In this document: positions 1-9,249 of the stretch, one piece after another
How the letters are laid out: the number at the start of each line of letters is the position of its first letter
Numbering within the stretch: the stretch's first letter is position 1
NCBI GenBank assembly: GCA_003427395.1
Contig: BFEA01000479.1
Location: 710,103-737,585, forward strand
Source: Chara braunii
Lineage: Eukaryota > Streptophyta > Charophyceae > Charales > Characeae
Direction: 5' to 3'
DNA length: 27,483 nucleotides
Position numbers and translations under genes: made by a program
The notes under the pieces: model-generated
The model's input: only the letters and a program-made list of their open reading frames with translations
What the model was told of the DNA's origin: nothing
Databases searched by the model: none

Positions 1-35
1 AAGCTAATAATATCCTACGACTGACTTCGTCAATT

Positions 36-97
36 AAAAAAAAAAAAAGAAAAAAAAAAAGAAAAAAAAAAAGAAAAAAAAAAAGAAAAAAAAAAAG
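36..97. repeat. A-rich microsatellite with regular G interruptions
   Basis: Runs of 10-12 A separated by single G residues, repeated about five times. It is simple sequence with no coding content. Confidence 0.9.
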
Positions 98-589
98 ACG
101 TAATTGGCAATCAACAAGGTCGCCGGAGAGTCTCTGTACTTTCACCCCACCGGTGAGAACGACACGCGTCAACAACCAGAAATAAGTAATGACTGAAAAA
201 TGAATATGCTTTTTTATGAAAAAAAAAGAAAAAAAAGCTCGAAGCTAATTGACTACCTCTTCAGCCCCGTCCTTGCACACGGCTGTCATAACAAGACCAT
301 AGATGTTCTCTGAACCTTGCAACATTTCAATCGCAGTTGTTTCTCTCTCCACAACGCTGACAACGCTGACAAGGACAAATTCGCAATATTGCCCTCGATC
401 TTCCTGTTGATGATGATGATGACGACGCAGCGCCACGAATTGGGACTGCAACCCCCTCCTCATGGAAATGGCAGTGCGCAGCAAATCCACACGTCATCAG
501 CGCAACAAGTTAAACGCAATATTAACTTCTGCACCAACCACAATCACAGCGAAGAGGACCTCAGATCGCATCCTCCGCTCTGGCGGCTC

Positions 590-622
<33 letters not shown>

Positions 623-1115
623 GTGTCTCTGTGTGGCGACAACCCCAGAATCTCACGGCATAATCACTCTAGCACTTTTCACAAGGAATCTGGCCGTAAT
701 TACCGCCAGATGCATCCAGGGAAATCCGGGTCAGTATGCCCTCGGTTTCGCCCTACACAACAAGAGTTCCAACGTCACAAAAGCCTTAACTGCCTCGGAG
801 GGAGCCTCAGACCTGGCTGGACCCCATCATCAATTCTCCCCTAATAGCAGACCAAGTTCAAGCTGATTGCCATATACGCTGGCATATTCACATTGAGAGG
901 ACAGATCAGTGAGTAAGGGAGTGAGGGAGGGAGGGAGAGAGAGAGAGAAAATGTGACCGACTACTTGGTCGTCGGACTCTCACCCAACTTTCACCGATCT
1001 AATGGAATTCTTCCGCTGCCGACCTCCATACCGACCCGACGACGTCTGGGCAATCATATGAACTCCACTTTTATCAATTCAGGGTAGTATATATCACGCT
1101 TCCTCACGCCGACAA
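98..1115. other. Low-information intergenic stretch with CT and GA tracts
   Basis: Two overlapping open frames cover about 317-866 on the + strand, but neither product resembles a known family. Both run through a (CT)n tract at about 586-623 and read as repetitive Ser/Leu there, so chance openness is likelier than coding. A short GA-rich tract lies at about 911-948. I see no RNA gene, promoter or mobile-element signature here. Confidence 0.5.
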
Positions 1116-1133
1116 TGACAGCAGTTTATTTCT

Positions 1134-1352
1134 TCAATCGATTTGAAGTCTACAGCGATTTGAACTCACGATCTGCTCAGCGACAATTACATATGCTCTC
1201 AATCGATTTGAAATTTGAAGAGACAGCGATGGCGGCCAAGGCCACGCTCCATCCACAGACAGAAATCCTGAACAACCATACCTGTCTCGATAAGGAAAGA
1301 AGGCGTAGACTATACTCCAGTGACGCACCTGTCTCGATCAGGAAAGAAGGCT
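1134..1352. repeat. Short direct duplications
   Basis: The word TCAATCGATTTGAA occurs near 1134 and again near 1198. The word CCTGTCTCGAT, followed by AGGAAAGAAGGC, occurs at 1281 and again at 1328. The spacing suggests two small tandem duplications with unit lengths of about 64 and 47 bp. Function unknown. Confidence 0.7.
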
Positions 1353-1493
1353 GATCAGGGAATTCGCCGACTGCGAGAGATATAATTGATATTCCATGTG
1401 CTGACGGCTAGAAAGAGAGATTCCATGTGCTCGCCAATTCCCACCACACTTGTCCCGAATTCTCCTGGCCTCAATCACAGGCGACTTGGTCGA

Positions 1494-2103
1494 GACTGGT
1501 CCATGTCCCCATTGGCCACGTGGCCTGACAAGGCGGCGATAACCTCAAGTCGAGTGGTCCACGATGTCCCGATGATCCCCCCACATGGCCTGACAACGCG
1601 ATAACCTCAAACCGAGTGGTCCATGTCCCGATCCCCACACACGGCCTGACAACGCGATACCCTCAAGACGAGCAGTCCATGTCCCGATCCCAACATTACC
1701 TGATAAAAGTGATAACCTGAAGACCAGTGATCCATCTCCCGATGATCCCCAGACGGCCTGTGACAATCAGCACACGTGGTCCATGTCCCGATGATCCCCA
1801 CACACGGCCTGACAAGGCGATAACCTCAAGCCGAGTGGCCCACCATGTCCTGATCCCCCACACAGGAACTGATCACCTCAAGACGAGTTGTCCATGCCCC
1901 GATTCCCACACACGGCCTGACAAAGTGATACCCTCAAGACGAGTGGTCCATGTCCCGATTCCCACACACGGCCTGTCAAAGTGATACCCTCAAGACGAGT
2001 GGTCCGTGTCCCGATCCCCACACGGCCTGTCAAAGTAGTAACCTATAGACAATTGTTCCATACCCCGATCCCCACATGCCCTGACAACGTGACAACCTCA
2101 AGA
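1494..2103. repeat. ~56 bp minisatellite, about 11 units
   Basis: Imperfect units begin with GAGTGGTCCATGTCCCGAT, continue through CCCACACACGGCCTGACAA and end with ATAACCTCAAGAC. Unit starts fall near 1494, 1552, 1613, 1669, 1724, 1772, 1832, 1884, 1940, 1996 and 2050. Length varies from 48 to 61 bp. Units at 1884 and 1940 are nearly identical, while the outer ones are most diverged, as expected for slippage and unequal exchange. Small open frames crossing it on both strands only reflect the periodicity. Confidence 0.92.
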
Positions 2104-2149
2104 CGAGTTGGAGCACAAACGCCAAAGCGTTCTAGATCAGCCTCGACCA

Positions 2150-2262
2150 TGACACGTCAGCAAGTGACACGTCAGCAAGTGACGCGTCAGCAAGTGACAC
2201 GTCGTCGGCGGTGGACCACCGCCTATCGTCAAAAGACACGTCAGCAAAAGACACATCCGCAA
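2150..2262. repeat. 15 bp tandem array around GACACGTCAGCA
   Basis: Four adjacent units of GTGACACGTCAGCAA type are followed, after a short break containing GTCGTCGGCGG, by two more diverged units (GACACGTCAGCA, then GACACATCCGCA). It shares its 12 bp core with the separate 26 bp array at 2507-2725. The two arrays probably derive from one locus that was interrupted or duplicated. Confidence 0.85.
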
Positions 2263-2319
2263 CAAAATTGCGGAGCTTTGAAAGAGGTGTGGCCAAACGG
2301 TAAACGAGAAAGGTCAGCG

Positions 2320-2431
2320 CTACCTTCTTCCCCCGAATAAAACGAACGGTCATTTCTGTTGCATCTGGACTAAAAGTGAAGCAAAATGCATTTTTGTAAT
2401 GACAACACGTTATATCCGTGGAAGACGCTAG
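2320..2431. mobile_element. Family A palindromic element, copy A1 (112 bp)
   Basis: A foldback element with left end CTACCTTCTTCCCCCGAATA and a decayed right end reading GTGGAAGACGCTAG, the partner of the left end. Length is almost identical to the other full copies of the family (111-114 bp). The right arm carries several substitutions, so this is an old copy. It lies between two arrays that share the word GACACGTCAGCA. No open frame is present; the element is non-coding and non-autonomous. Confidence 0.75.
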
Positions 2432-2506
2432 TCCACGCAGTCGGGAGAGATGCATCAGCCCGTGTTCTGTACCGCTGTTATATTAGTGATCGAGGACCGA
2501 AATGGA

Positions 2507-2725
2507 GACACGTCAGCAGTGGACTCGGAACAGACACGTCAGCAGTGGACTCGGAACAGACAAACAGACACGTCAGCAGTGGACTCGGAACAGACACGTC
2601 AGCAATGGATGCGGAAGAGACACGTCAGCAGTGGACTCGGAAGAGACACGTCAGCAGTGGACTCGGAAGAGACACGTCAGCAGTGGACTACTCGGAAGAG
2701 ACACGTCAGCAGTGGAGAGAGACGT
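2507..2725. repeat. 26 bp tandem array, eight units
   Basis: Units read ACACGTCAGCAGTGGACTCG plus GAAGAG or GAACAG. Starts fall at 2507, 2533, 2567, 2593, 2619, 2645, 2671 and 2700. Eight-base and three-base insertions disturb the third and eighth intervals. A 26 bp unit is not a multiple of three, so the three overlapping open frames here are products of the array rather than a gene. Confidence 0.93.
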
Positions 2726-2842
2726 CACCAGTGCAGAGAGAGGTGAGAGATGAAGAGAGACCGTCCAGGATGAAGAGGGAGTACCCTCCCGCAGTGGAAC
2801 ATCGAGATCTCAGGGTGAAATATTAAATGATTGCAAAAGAAA

Positions 2843-3135
2843 AAGAAGGAAAAAAAAAAAAAAAGAAGCACGGTTCGAGGACAATTCTCATAATAGAACT
2901 TTCTTTGACGGAATCTTACCGTAAATACGATCAGATACGTCGACGAAAGTCCCAGGTATGAGTCTCTCTTCAAACTGAAAACGCGTCGTCAATTCAGATA
3001 CATGGAACTGAAAATCGCCAGTACAATTTTCATCCAATAATAAAAATAAAAAATTGCGCAAATACCCTTCCTCCTACAGCGAGTCCGCCGTTTGTAAAGA
3101 GTGTTGTTATGTGGGCGGATTAAGAAGAAGAAAAA
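2843..3135. other. A-rich tract and unassigned sequence with a family D word
   Basis: An A-rich tract at about 2850-2864 is followed by unique-looking sequence. Around 2922-3005 the words ACGATCAGATACGTC and TTCAGATACATGG resemble the family D motif GGTCAGATACATCC found at 14.9-15.2 kb. This may be a badly decayed family D copy. Confidence 0.35.
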
Positions 3136-3240
3136 ACGGGTCGGGATACCAGCACGTGCGAATCGAATCCGGATGGCATCGAATGGTAAATAATCAAGGA
3201 TGAATTTCTGTCCAAACGGGTCGGGATACCAGCGCGCACT
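3136..3240 (-). repeat. tRNA-like short repeat, partial copy T0
   Basis: It contains the family-specific segments ATCGAATCC, GGTAAATAATCAAGGATGA and TCTGTCCAAACGGGTCGGGA in the same order as the two fuller copies downstream. The tRNA-like B-box part is missing. The phrase GGGTCGGGATACCAGC occurs twice, at about 3139 and 3217, so the end of the unit is duplicated. Confidence 0.55.
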
Positions 3241-3274
3241 GCGATTGGCCAAAAATAGATATGTGGCGGAATTT

Positions 3275-3440
3275 TAATTAAAAAAAAAAAAAAAAAACAC
3301 GCAAACCGGACTCGAACACGAGACCGTGCGGATCTCGGTTGACAGATCGAATCCAGATCACATCGAACGGTAAAAAATGAAGGATGAGTTTCTGCCCAAA
3401 GATGGATTTCCTGTCCAAACGAGTCGGGATACCAGCACAC
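3275..3440 (-). mobile_element. tRNA-like SINE candidate T1
   Basis: On the minus strand the unit carries a good polymerase III B-box (GTTCGAGTCC, at about 3307-3316) close to a long T run. The opposite end reads as GCTGGTATCCCGACTCG on that strand. A second copy at 3537-3690 has the same order of segments and a B-box reading GTTCGAATCC. I do not see a convincing A-box, and the T-stem does not pair well, so this is at best a degenerate tRNA-derived SINE. The orientation rests on the B-box alone. Confidence 0.45.
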
Positions 3441-3536
3441 ATTAAACTGACCAAAGCGAATCACTATGTGCCGAAATAACAAAAAACGCGCAAGGTATTC
3501 ATACAAAGAGTTCATCAAAACAGGAAAGAAAAAAGC

Positions 3537-3690
3537 AAAAAAAAAAAAAAAGAACGCGCAAACCGGATTCGAACTCGAAACCGTGCAAATCTGGTCGGCA
3601 GATCGAGTCCTCGCATCATAGATCGGAAACTAAATAATAATAATCAAAGATTATCTTCTGTCCAAACGAGTCGGGATATCAGCCACTCAT
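3537..3690 (-). mobile_element. tRNA-like SINE candidate T2
   Basis: Second copy of the T1 unit: A-run, CGCGCAAACCGG, B-box on the minus strand (GTTCGAATCC), then TCTTCTGTCCAAACGAGTCG and GGGATATCAGC. It is diverged from T1 in the central part. Shared segment order across T0, T1 and T2 shows a real interspersed family, and the tRNA origin is inferred from the B-box. Confidence 0.45.
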
Positions 3691-3793
3691 TCCACGCAGC
3701 AACATCAAAACGCCAGGTACATCCACATCTGGTGTCAAGCCCATCCCGACAGACCTGAGTCTCTCCTCGTCCTAGTTCTTTTTTGCTTCACGC

Positions 3794-3837
3794 CCTCCCT
3801 CTCTCTCTCTCTCTGTCTCTCTCTCTCTCGCGCGCGC
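3794..3837. repeat. (CT)n then (CG)n microsatellite
   Basis: A CT dinucleotide tract with one G interruption ends in a short CGCGCGCGCG run. It makes the local open frame read as Leu/Ser repeats. Confidence 0.9.
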
Positions 3838-4130
3838 GATTCCCTGGCCTTCTCGACCCAGGTCTGTATCTTCTCTTCCTTCCCAATTCAAGCGGTATAC
3901 CGATCTCGCTCACCATCTCTCTCCATGTCGCGATCTGTATGCCCTTTTTTCAAGTGAAGACTGCGTCGGCTTCCTCCTTTTTCACTCTTTAGCGAGTCGT
4001 CTCTCTCGCCTATTTGCAAATCTGTCCTTCCCTCTTGCTCAATAAAATCAGCTGACGAGATATTTGCAGCGGCTCCTATTTTAATTAATTAATTAATTCT
4101 TAAAACCCTTGACCCATTTCTGCGGCACGA

Positions 4131-4200
4131 CGTATACAAGGGAAATTTCCCGCCAGATACAGCCAAAATGAGGGTGCGTTCTGTTCGGGGGAAGACGTAG
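4131..4200. mobile_element. Family A fragment A2 (right arm)
   Basis: It retains GATACAGCCAAAATGAGGGT and the terminal TTCGGGGGAAGACGTAG. The arm-specific block AGGGTGCG matches copy A8 at 19916-20026, as does GTATACAAG near the loop, so A2 and A8 form a subfamily. The left arm is missing or unrecognisable. An (AATT)n stretch lies just upstream at about 4081-4099. Confidence 0.65.
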
Positions 4201-4440
4201 TTTCTACGCTTGGCCGCGCAGAAGGAAAGCAATCCACACCGTCAGATTAGCGGCCTTGCCGCGCCACTGTCGCGAACCCAAAAAAAAAAGTCGAGTGCAT
4301 AATACTCAGAAAGTCGCCAGATGCATCCGATGCATCCGATATGACCTTCAAACAGCACAGAACTTGGTAATCTGCAAATGGAAGCACTGTCAAGAAGAAC
4401 ACAGCCAATCAGAAAAAAGAAAAAAGAAAAAAATCGTCAG

Positions 4441-4515
4441 AATAATTACTTTTTTTATTTTTTTATTTTTTTGGAATGGTCCGATGAACCACGGATCAGA
4501 TATTAAACTGATCAG
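4441..4515 (-). pseudogene. U2 snRNA retroposon U2-a, 3' portion
   Basis: On the minus strand this reads as U2 snRNA from TGATCAGTTTAATATCTGAT to the stem IIb sequence GTGGTTCATCGGACCA, followed by an A-rich tail (A-runs broken by T). U2 stops at the same point in the two other U2 copies in this window. The 5' half of the copy resumes at 4683 after a family B element inserted into it. Confidence 0.85.
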
Positions 4516-4682
4516 GGCCGAGGTCCCACTAGCAAAGAGGATCGGATCGAATGCCTGAATCTGGATGTGTTTTATGCAGAGATGCAGAAAAGCAGTTCAA
4601 TCTCGATTTCCTGCACCTCTCTACAAACACGTCCAGATTCAGGCGTTCGATCCGATCCTCTTTGCTAGTGGGACCACCCCCT
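4516..4682. mobile_element. Family B palindromic element, copy B1 (167 bp)
   Basis: Near-perfect foldback element. The left arm begins GGCCGAGGTCCCACTAGC and contains AAAGAGGATCGGATCGAAT and then CCTGAATCTGGA. The right arm is its complement and ends GCTAGTGGGACCACC. The central spacer includes GAGATGCAGAAAAGCAG. It interrupts a U2 snRNA copy, so both ends are defined to within two or three bases by the flanking U2 sequence. At most a 2 bp target duplication (AG) is possible. Non-coding. Confidence 0.9.
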
Positions 4683-4716
4683 AGAACAGATACAACATTT
4701 GATCTTATAGCCAAAA
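4683..4716 (-). pseudogene. U2 snRNA retroposon U2-a, 5' portion
   Basis: On the minus strand this corresponds to U2 from about TTGGCTA(T)AAGATCAA through GTATCTGTTC, with small substitutions. The expected 5' end (CTCGGCCTTTT) has been replaced by a long A-run on the + strand. Together with 4441-4515 it forms one U2 copy split by element B1. Confidence 0.8.
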
Positions 4717-4782
4717 AAAAAAAAAAAAAAAAAACTTTGCAAAAATTCGATTNAAAAAAAAAAAAAAAAAAAAAAAAAAAGA
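4713..4782. repeat. Two long poly-A tracts with one ambiguous base
   Basis: Two A-runs of about 20 or more bases flank a short ACTTTGC...ATTCGATT segment. The undetermined base at 4753 marks a sequencing or assembly problem, so lengths here are not reliable. Confidence 0.85.
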
Positions 4783-4822
4783 ATACCAACGAGCCTAGCT
4801 CACTCGAGAACAGCAAGAGTCA

Positions 4823-4990
4823 GGGCCGAGGTCCCACTAGCGAAGAGGACCGGATAAAGCTCCTGAATCTGGGCTGTTTTCAGCAGAGATGCAGAAACGC
4901 AGTTCAATCTCAATTTTCTGCACCTTTTCACAAACCTGTCCGGATTCAGGCGTTCAATCCAATCCTCTTTGCTAGTGGAACCGCGCCCCA
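4823..4990. mobile_element. Family B palindromic element, copy B2 (~168 bp)
   Basis: Same architecture and length as B1. The left end is GGGCCGAGGTCCCACTAGCG, the arm includes AAGAGGACCGGAT and CTCCTGAATCTGG, and the right arm ends CTTTGCTAGTGGAACCGCGCC. It lies 140 bp downstream of B1 in the same orientation. The arms are slightly more diverged than in B1. Confidence 0.88.
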
Positions 4991-5258
4991 CAGCGTGATC
5001 TGACCAAAGGGACGCTGCTGGGCCCTGTTCCCGGCTTGTACATAAAAAAAAAAAAACGCAAACACACTTGCCACGCCCATGAAACTCTTCAAATACAGAC
5101 CCAACTTCCAATCCAGGTAGAATCAGACGCCGAGCAGAATCAAAGAATGCTTTTGAAAAAGAAAAGATATATATATTATATGCGGTCAAGAAAAGGTCAC
5201 TACAATTAGTAGTAGTGGTAGGTAGGTAGTGTGAGGTGAAATTGAGAGAAGAATATAG

Positions 5259-5302
<44 letters not shown>

Positions 5303-5719
5303 CTAGGCTTCTTTTATCGCTGCGGAACTATCAATCTAATTTGAATTAAGGCGCCTGAATTTTGACAGTTTTTTTTTTTTTTTGAAGGCGAAGAAGGTCA
5401 GATTGGGTTAGATCAGACCACCGAGTCAACGACCAAAGGTCGAAATGGGGGGGTCAAAGAATATGTTCTCCCTAATTTGACTGATTCACAACTTTTTTCA
5501 ATTCTTCGTTGTTGTTTTTTTTTTTTCTTCTTCTCCTTTTTTCGTTTTTTTTTATTCTTTTTTACTTTTTTTCTATCATTCACAGCAAGTATCTGATTTT
5601 CGCTGCACTTTTCCTCCAGTTGCGAGGGCGAATTTTTTTTCTCTTTCATTTTAAAGACATTCGTTTCCCGAAGAACTATTTATTTTCGACTTCTATTTTT
5701 TCCTCCCAAACAGCACCTC
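4991..5719. other. Unassigned AT-rich stretch with homopolymer runs
   Basis: It contains a poly-A run at about 5263-5298, T-rich tracts at about 5370-5383 and 5514-5575, and a GTAGGTAGGTAGTGTGAGG microrepeat at about 5215-5235. Small open frames here are made of Lys/Phe runs. I see nothing gene-like. Confidence 0.5.
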
Positions 5720-5739
5720 TGATTGTGCTCATTACCCCT

Positions 5740-5845
5740 CCCACGTGGCTGAGTGGGGTATCTATCAGCCGTTAATGACATCAACGGTACATCCGTGCAC
5801 TATTGATAAAGAGACCGGAGTTCAAATCCTACATCAATCAGGTGG
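5740..5845 (+). other. tRNA-like sequence, possible SINE head
   Basis: A perfect match to the polymerase III A-box pattern (TGGCTGAGTGG, about 5747-5757) is followed about 60 bp later by a B-box-like GAGTTCAAATCC (about 5819-5830). The A-box resembles Ser/Leu tRNAs, which have a long variable arm, but the A-B distance is long and I cannot draw a complete cloverleaf. It is more likely a degenerate tRNA-derived repeat than a working tRNA gene. Confidence 0.4.
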
Positions 5846-5949
5846 CCCGGTCAGTATGATGATGATATCTCAAATCCGTGGCCCTCTATAATTACAACAA
5901 AAACAAAATATATATATTAGAAAATCACGACCACCTCGCCCCCCCCCCC

Positions 5950-7258
5950 AAACAGGTGGTACAGCTGGTCCACCCCTTTGACCCATCTCCGCCATCGGCC
6001 ACCTCGCCGTCAAGCATACTGGAGTATGCTAGGATCTACTATGCAGATCTTTTAAGAATTGATTGACTCAGGCTCTTCTGGGTGGGCGTACGTCTACGAA
6101 GTAAGATGAGATGCGATTTGAATTGTAGTAGATGGGAAAAAACCGGAGCGGATTTTATCTTCACTGGGGATGTGTTTGATGGAGTGGAAAGAAAAAGAGA
6201 GGAGGATACCATCCATCAATTCCGACCTATCAGGAGAAATCGACGAGTGGAAGGATACCACAGTATCCGACCTTGTCCTCCATGCAAAAGTTGGCCTTGG
6301 ACAGGCCAGTCACGAGTGAGGAGGTACAGCAGACCCTGAAAGAGATGGCATCAGAGAAGTGTCCAGGTAGAAATGGGCTTATTGTAGAGAATTCTAAGGG
6401 GCCTGCTCGGACGCAATGGGCCAGCAATGCTGGGAAGTGTACAACGGGGTCCTAGAGGGGTCTAAGATGGGAGAACGCATGACACACGGGGTCACCTCTC
6501 CTGACCTCTGCCATGTTTAAGAAGGGGGATAAGGCCAATTACGCACGAAATTACCGACCGATCTCAGTCTTAAACGTCAGTTACAAGATGCTGGCCAAGA
6601 CACTACTAGTAGCGTTGCGGCTGGGGAAGGATCTTCCAGAACTGATGGGCAGAGACCAAGGGGCCTCTGTACAAGGGCGATCTATCTTTGTGAACATTCT
6701 AACAGCTATCGAATATATAGAAGAGATACGCGAAGAAAACCTCAACATGGCTGCCATGATCCTGCTATTGAACATGGAAAAGGCCTATGTCCAGATTAAC
6801 TGGTTCTTTGCTCTCGCGACAATAATACGGAGGATGCCATTAGGCTTCGGACAAGGTTTCTATCGATGGGTGGTAGCAGTGTACACTCTGGCAACATCCA
6901 CAGTCCAGGTGAACGGCCACCAGTCTCATCCCTTCAATCTGACAAGATTGCTGAGGCAGGGCTGCCCCCTTGGCCCCATTGCTGTTCGTGCTGCAGTTGG
7001 AGATCCCTCTCAACAGGATTCGGAAGCACTAGTCCATCCGGGGCTTACAGGTCTTAGGAGACTAGGAATGTCGCTCAAACGCCTTAGCAAATGATGGGCT
7101 CATCGTGTTCGAGAACCCCATAGACTCACTAGGAGAACTCAAGGACGTCCTAATGGATTACTCCCAGTTGTCGAAAGCAAGGTTAACTGAAAAAAGTCAG
7201 TTTATCTGCTGCGCTGCCTGCTGGACGCACGCTGCAAGTGGAGTGGGGCACACAGCGT
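5950..7258 (+). pseudogene. LINE ORF2 remnant: linker and reverse transcriptase (decayed)
   Basis: This is the central part of a non-LTR retrotransposon ORF2, read in several frames. In order: a linker segment (EYARIYYADLL, about 6022-6054); the pre-RT motif with KCPGRNGL (about 6358-6380); and a 193-codon open block at 6513-7094 containing NYRPISVLNVSYKMLAK (RT motifs 1-2), motif A as LLLNMEKAYVQINW and motif B as LRQGCPLGP. A frameshift follows at about 6972, after which PLLFVLQLEIPL continues in another frame. Motif C reads LANDGLIVF at about 7084-7110. Catalytic residues are lost: motif A has N where Asp is required (residue 87 of the open block), and the usual YADD is LAND. No apurinic endonuclease domain is visible upstream, so the copy is 5'-truncated. 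It cannot make active enzyme. Confidence 0.92.
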
Positions 7259-9249
7259 ATGTGACGAACAATTTTCTGTAATCGCATGACTTTCTGCACA
7301 TCGCGTGACTTTCTGCACGACACTGCCTTGGGGAAATGGATGGGTCGGATGGATGAGCTGTGGAAAGATGGGCCGGTCGGGCAAATTGCATGAATGTCCT
7401 CTTTTCTTTTTGTTTTCAGTGGGAATCTGTCGGGTCGATGTCGAGAAAGTCCCGCGCCAACGATTGGGTAACCCCGCCTTAGCAAGCACGACGGACAACG
7501 ATGGTCATGGCTTCTTTCTTGTTCTACTGAGACCACTATAAATTTTGGCGCGATCATCGCGCGGGAATATCGTTTTTGAATTTTCAACTGACGGCGAGCC
7601 CCCACGGGCTCACGGAATTGCTTTTGGGCTAGGAATTTAGGTACTCTGAATTTTGCTGCACCGTGCTTCTCACTCGCGCACATCTTGCGGCACTGGGAAC
7701 TGGGCTCTGACTGGATCGCGCCCTTAATCTTGTGTAACTGTCGTTTTTGGCGGGCGCGATTGTAAGTGTATCTTTCTTCTTTCTTGATTTCCTCGTGTTT
7801 GTCCACCTTCTTCTTCTTTGTCTTGCATGCTTAATGCTCCGTTCTAATTGGCCTGAACACCTGCACGACCGGATTGACGCGTGGAGTTCGGCTACGACCC
7901 CCACGCCGTGGCCTGGCCATGCAAAAGTAGGCACTTCCTCTCTTTTCCTCCTGATCACTTGGGCTTAATCCCGTATCTTTCGCGCAAGCGTGCATGCTAT
8001 AAATTTGGCAAGCGCAATTAGTTTGCTCTATGAACTTTGGAGTTAGCGCCATCAGTGAGGGTCGGCTAACGAGTCAGCTTGAGAGGTGAGTCGACGAGAG
8101 AGTTGGGCGATCCGACGAGCTGGTGTCGAGAATGCGGGGTTGACGTGCGGGCCGCGATGGACTGTGGCGCACGGGCAAACCTGGCTTGCATGCTCAAACC
8201 AAACGGGGTGACAACTCTGTGTTGATGCGCGGCACCACGATCTCGAGAAAACCGAGTCGCAACGAACGTGCGCATCTGCATGAGTCGACCTCGAATTCAT
8301 TATGAGGATGCGGGAGACCGAGTTCATTAATCGGATATGGTTGCAAAACCCCCCTCTTGGATGGCCGATCGTGAGAGTCTGAGGGACCCGGAGTATCGCG
8401 AGAACTGGGAGGGTGAGCATCTCAAACGACGGGGAAACTTGAGAAACCCGGAATTCACCTGTCTGACGGAGAACGACCGACTGTGCACGGGGGATTTCCA
8501 CAGGGCCATAACCAGCGATCCCAGGGGCCCAGACTATCCAAATACTGACAACACTCAATATTACATATCTCCGGGCTTCGTTGTTATTCATACCAGTTTC
8601 CCTTTCTTCCATCCCCTCGGTCCATATCACCAGCTCACAGTAGTACCGTGGAATTCCATAGCTCTCTATTGGCCCCGCCCATCATGCAAAGATTGTCAAC
8701 GGTACCAGGCGTACCGGGCTTTGCGACTTATCCGACGAACCCAAACCGAAGCTGAGCAGCGATTACACAGCCTCCGCTTAGGGTCAGCCTCGTCGGATTC
8801 CGAAGCTTGTTACGAGCAGCGCCGACAACTGTTCGAACAGCGCGATAGCCATGGTGTCCCACCGGTCCGCCAGATAAGGGACCGGCCGCGGCGACGCAAC
8901 TGGCAGAGACCATAGTCCCATCCCCGAGATCTGAAACGCCAGATACGATCTTCGCGTACCATCTTGCACCGATGTCCCTAAACTTGCCACCGGAGATCTC
9001 AGTTCCGACCTGGGACTCCACCCCCACTTTTCTAAAATCCTTGCCACAACCCCTTTTCGCACTTCTGGGCCCCCATCCCACTCCGATCAGGAAGTCGCGC
9101 TGGGCGTGAGCTTGGGCGTCGCAGCGTGTTGAGCCGGACCCTGGGGACCATACGTTTTCTGGGAGTGCTGGTGAGCACGCAGGCGATGGGAGCAGCACAG
9201 GGAATAGTGATTCATCAACGAGAGAGTGGCAACTAACCAGGAGGGAGGA
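7259..9249. mobile_element. ~2 kb DNA inserted within the LINE
   Basis: LINE similarity stops near 7258 and resumes near 9250, and the word CGTATG occurs at both junctions (7256-7261 and 9250-9255), possibly a short target-site duplication. The interior is moderately GC-rich with few simple repeats, unlike its surroundings. It contains two TATAAATTT motifs followed by a G/C-rich word (about 7537 and 7998), a short duplication of TGACTTTCTGCAC (7286 and 7305), and one 192-codon open frame. I see no terminal inverted repeats, no primer-binding site and no recognisable transposase or integrase. A non-autonomous retrotransposon or a captured genomic segment are both possible. Confidence 0.5.
8337..8915 (+). 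CDS. Hypothetical 192-residue open reading frame in the LINE insert
   Basis: Not recognised. From the ATG at 8337 the product is hydrophilic. An N-terminal segment of about 70 residues is rich in Arg, Glu and Asp-Pro turns (DRESLRDPEYRENW). A central aromatic stretch follows (residues ~78-115), then a segment with CKDC, and finally an Arg/Gln-rich C-terminal third with a likely helical EAEQRLHSLRLG region. There is no signal peptide, no membrane segment and no zinc knuckle beyond the single CXXC. An equally long open frame exists on the opposite strand (8052-8630), which weakens the coding case. Gag-like proteins of non-autonomous elements can look like this, but no diagnostic motif supports that. 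Confidence 0.25.
   Translation: MVAKPPSWMADRESLRDPEYRENWEGEHLKRRGNLRNPEFTCLTENDRLCTGDFHRAITSDPRGPDYPNTDNTQYYISPGFVVIHTSFPFFHPLGPYHQLTVVPWNSIALYWPRPSCKDCQRYQAYRALRLIRRTQTEAEQRLHSLRLGSASSDSEACYEQRRQLFEQRDSHGVPPVRQIRDRPRRRNWQRP

Noticed and set aside
317-866. Two overlapping + frames of 175 and 134 codons
   Set aside because: They overlap in different frames, both pass through a (CT)n tract, and neither shows a domain. Openness is explained by composition.
1494-2725. Tandem repeats as a CRISPR array
   Set aside because: Repeats are contiguous or vary with their spacers, there are no unique spacers, and the context is eukaryotic.
2386-2826. Open frames of 146, 98 and 83 codons over the 26 bp array
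   Set aside because: All three frames are open because the repeat unit lacks stops in each frame. The product is the repeat itself.
8052-8630. 192-codon minus-strand frame opposite the 8337-8915 frame
   Set aside because: It overlaps the plus frame and has no recognisable feature. At most one can be coding and neither is supported well.
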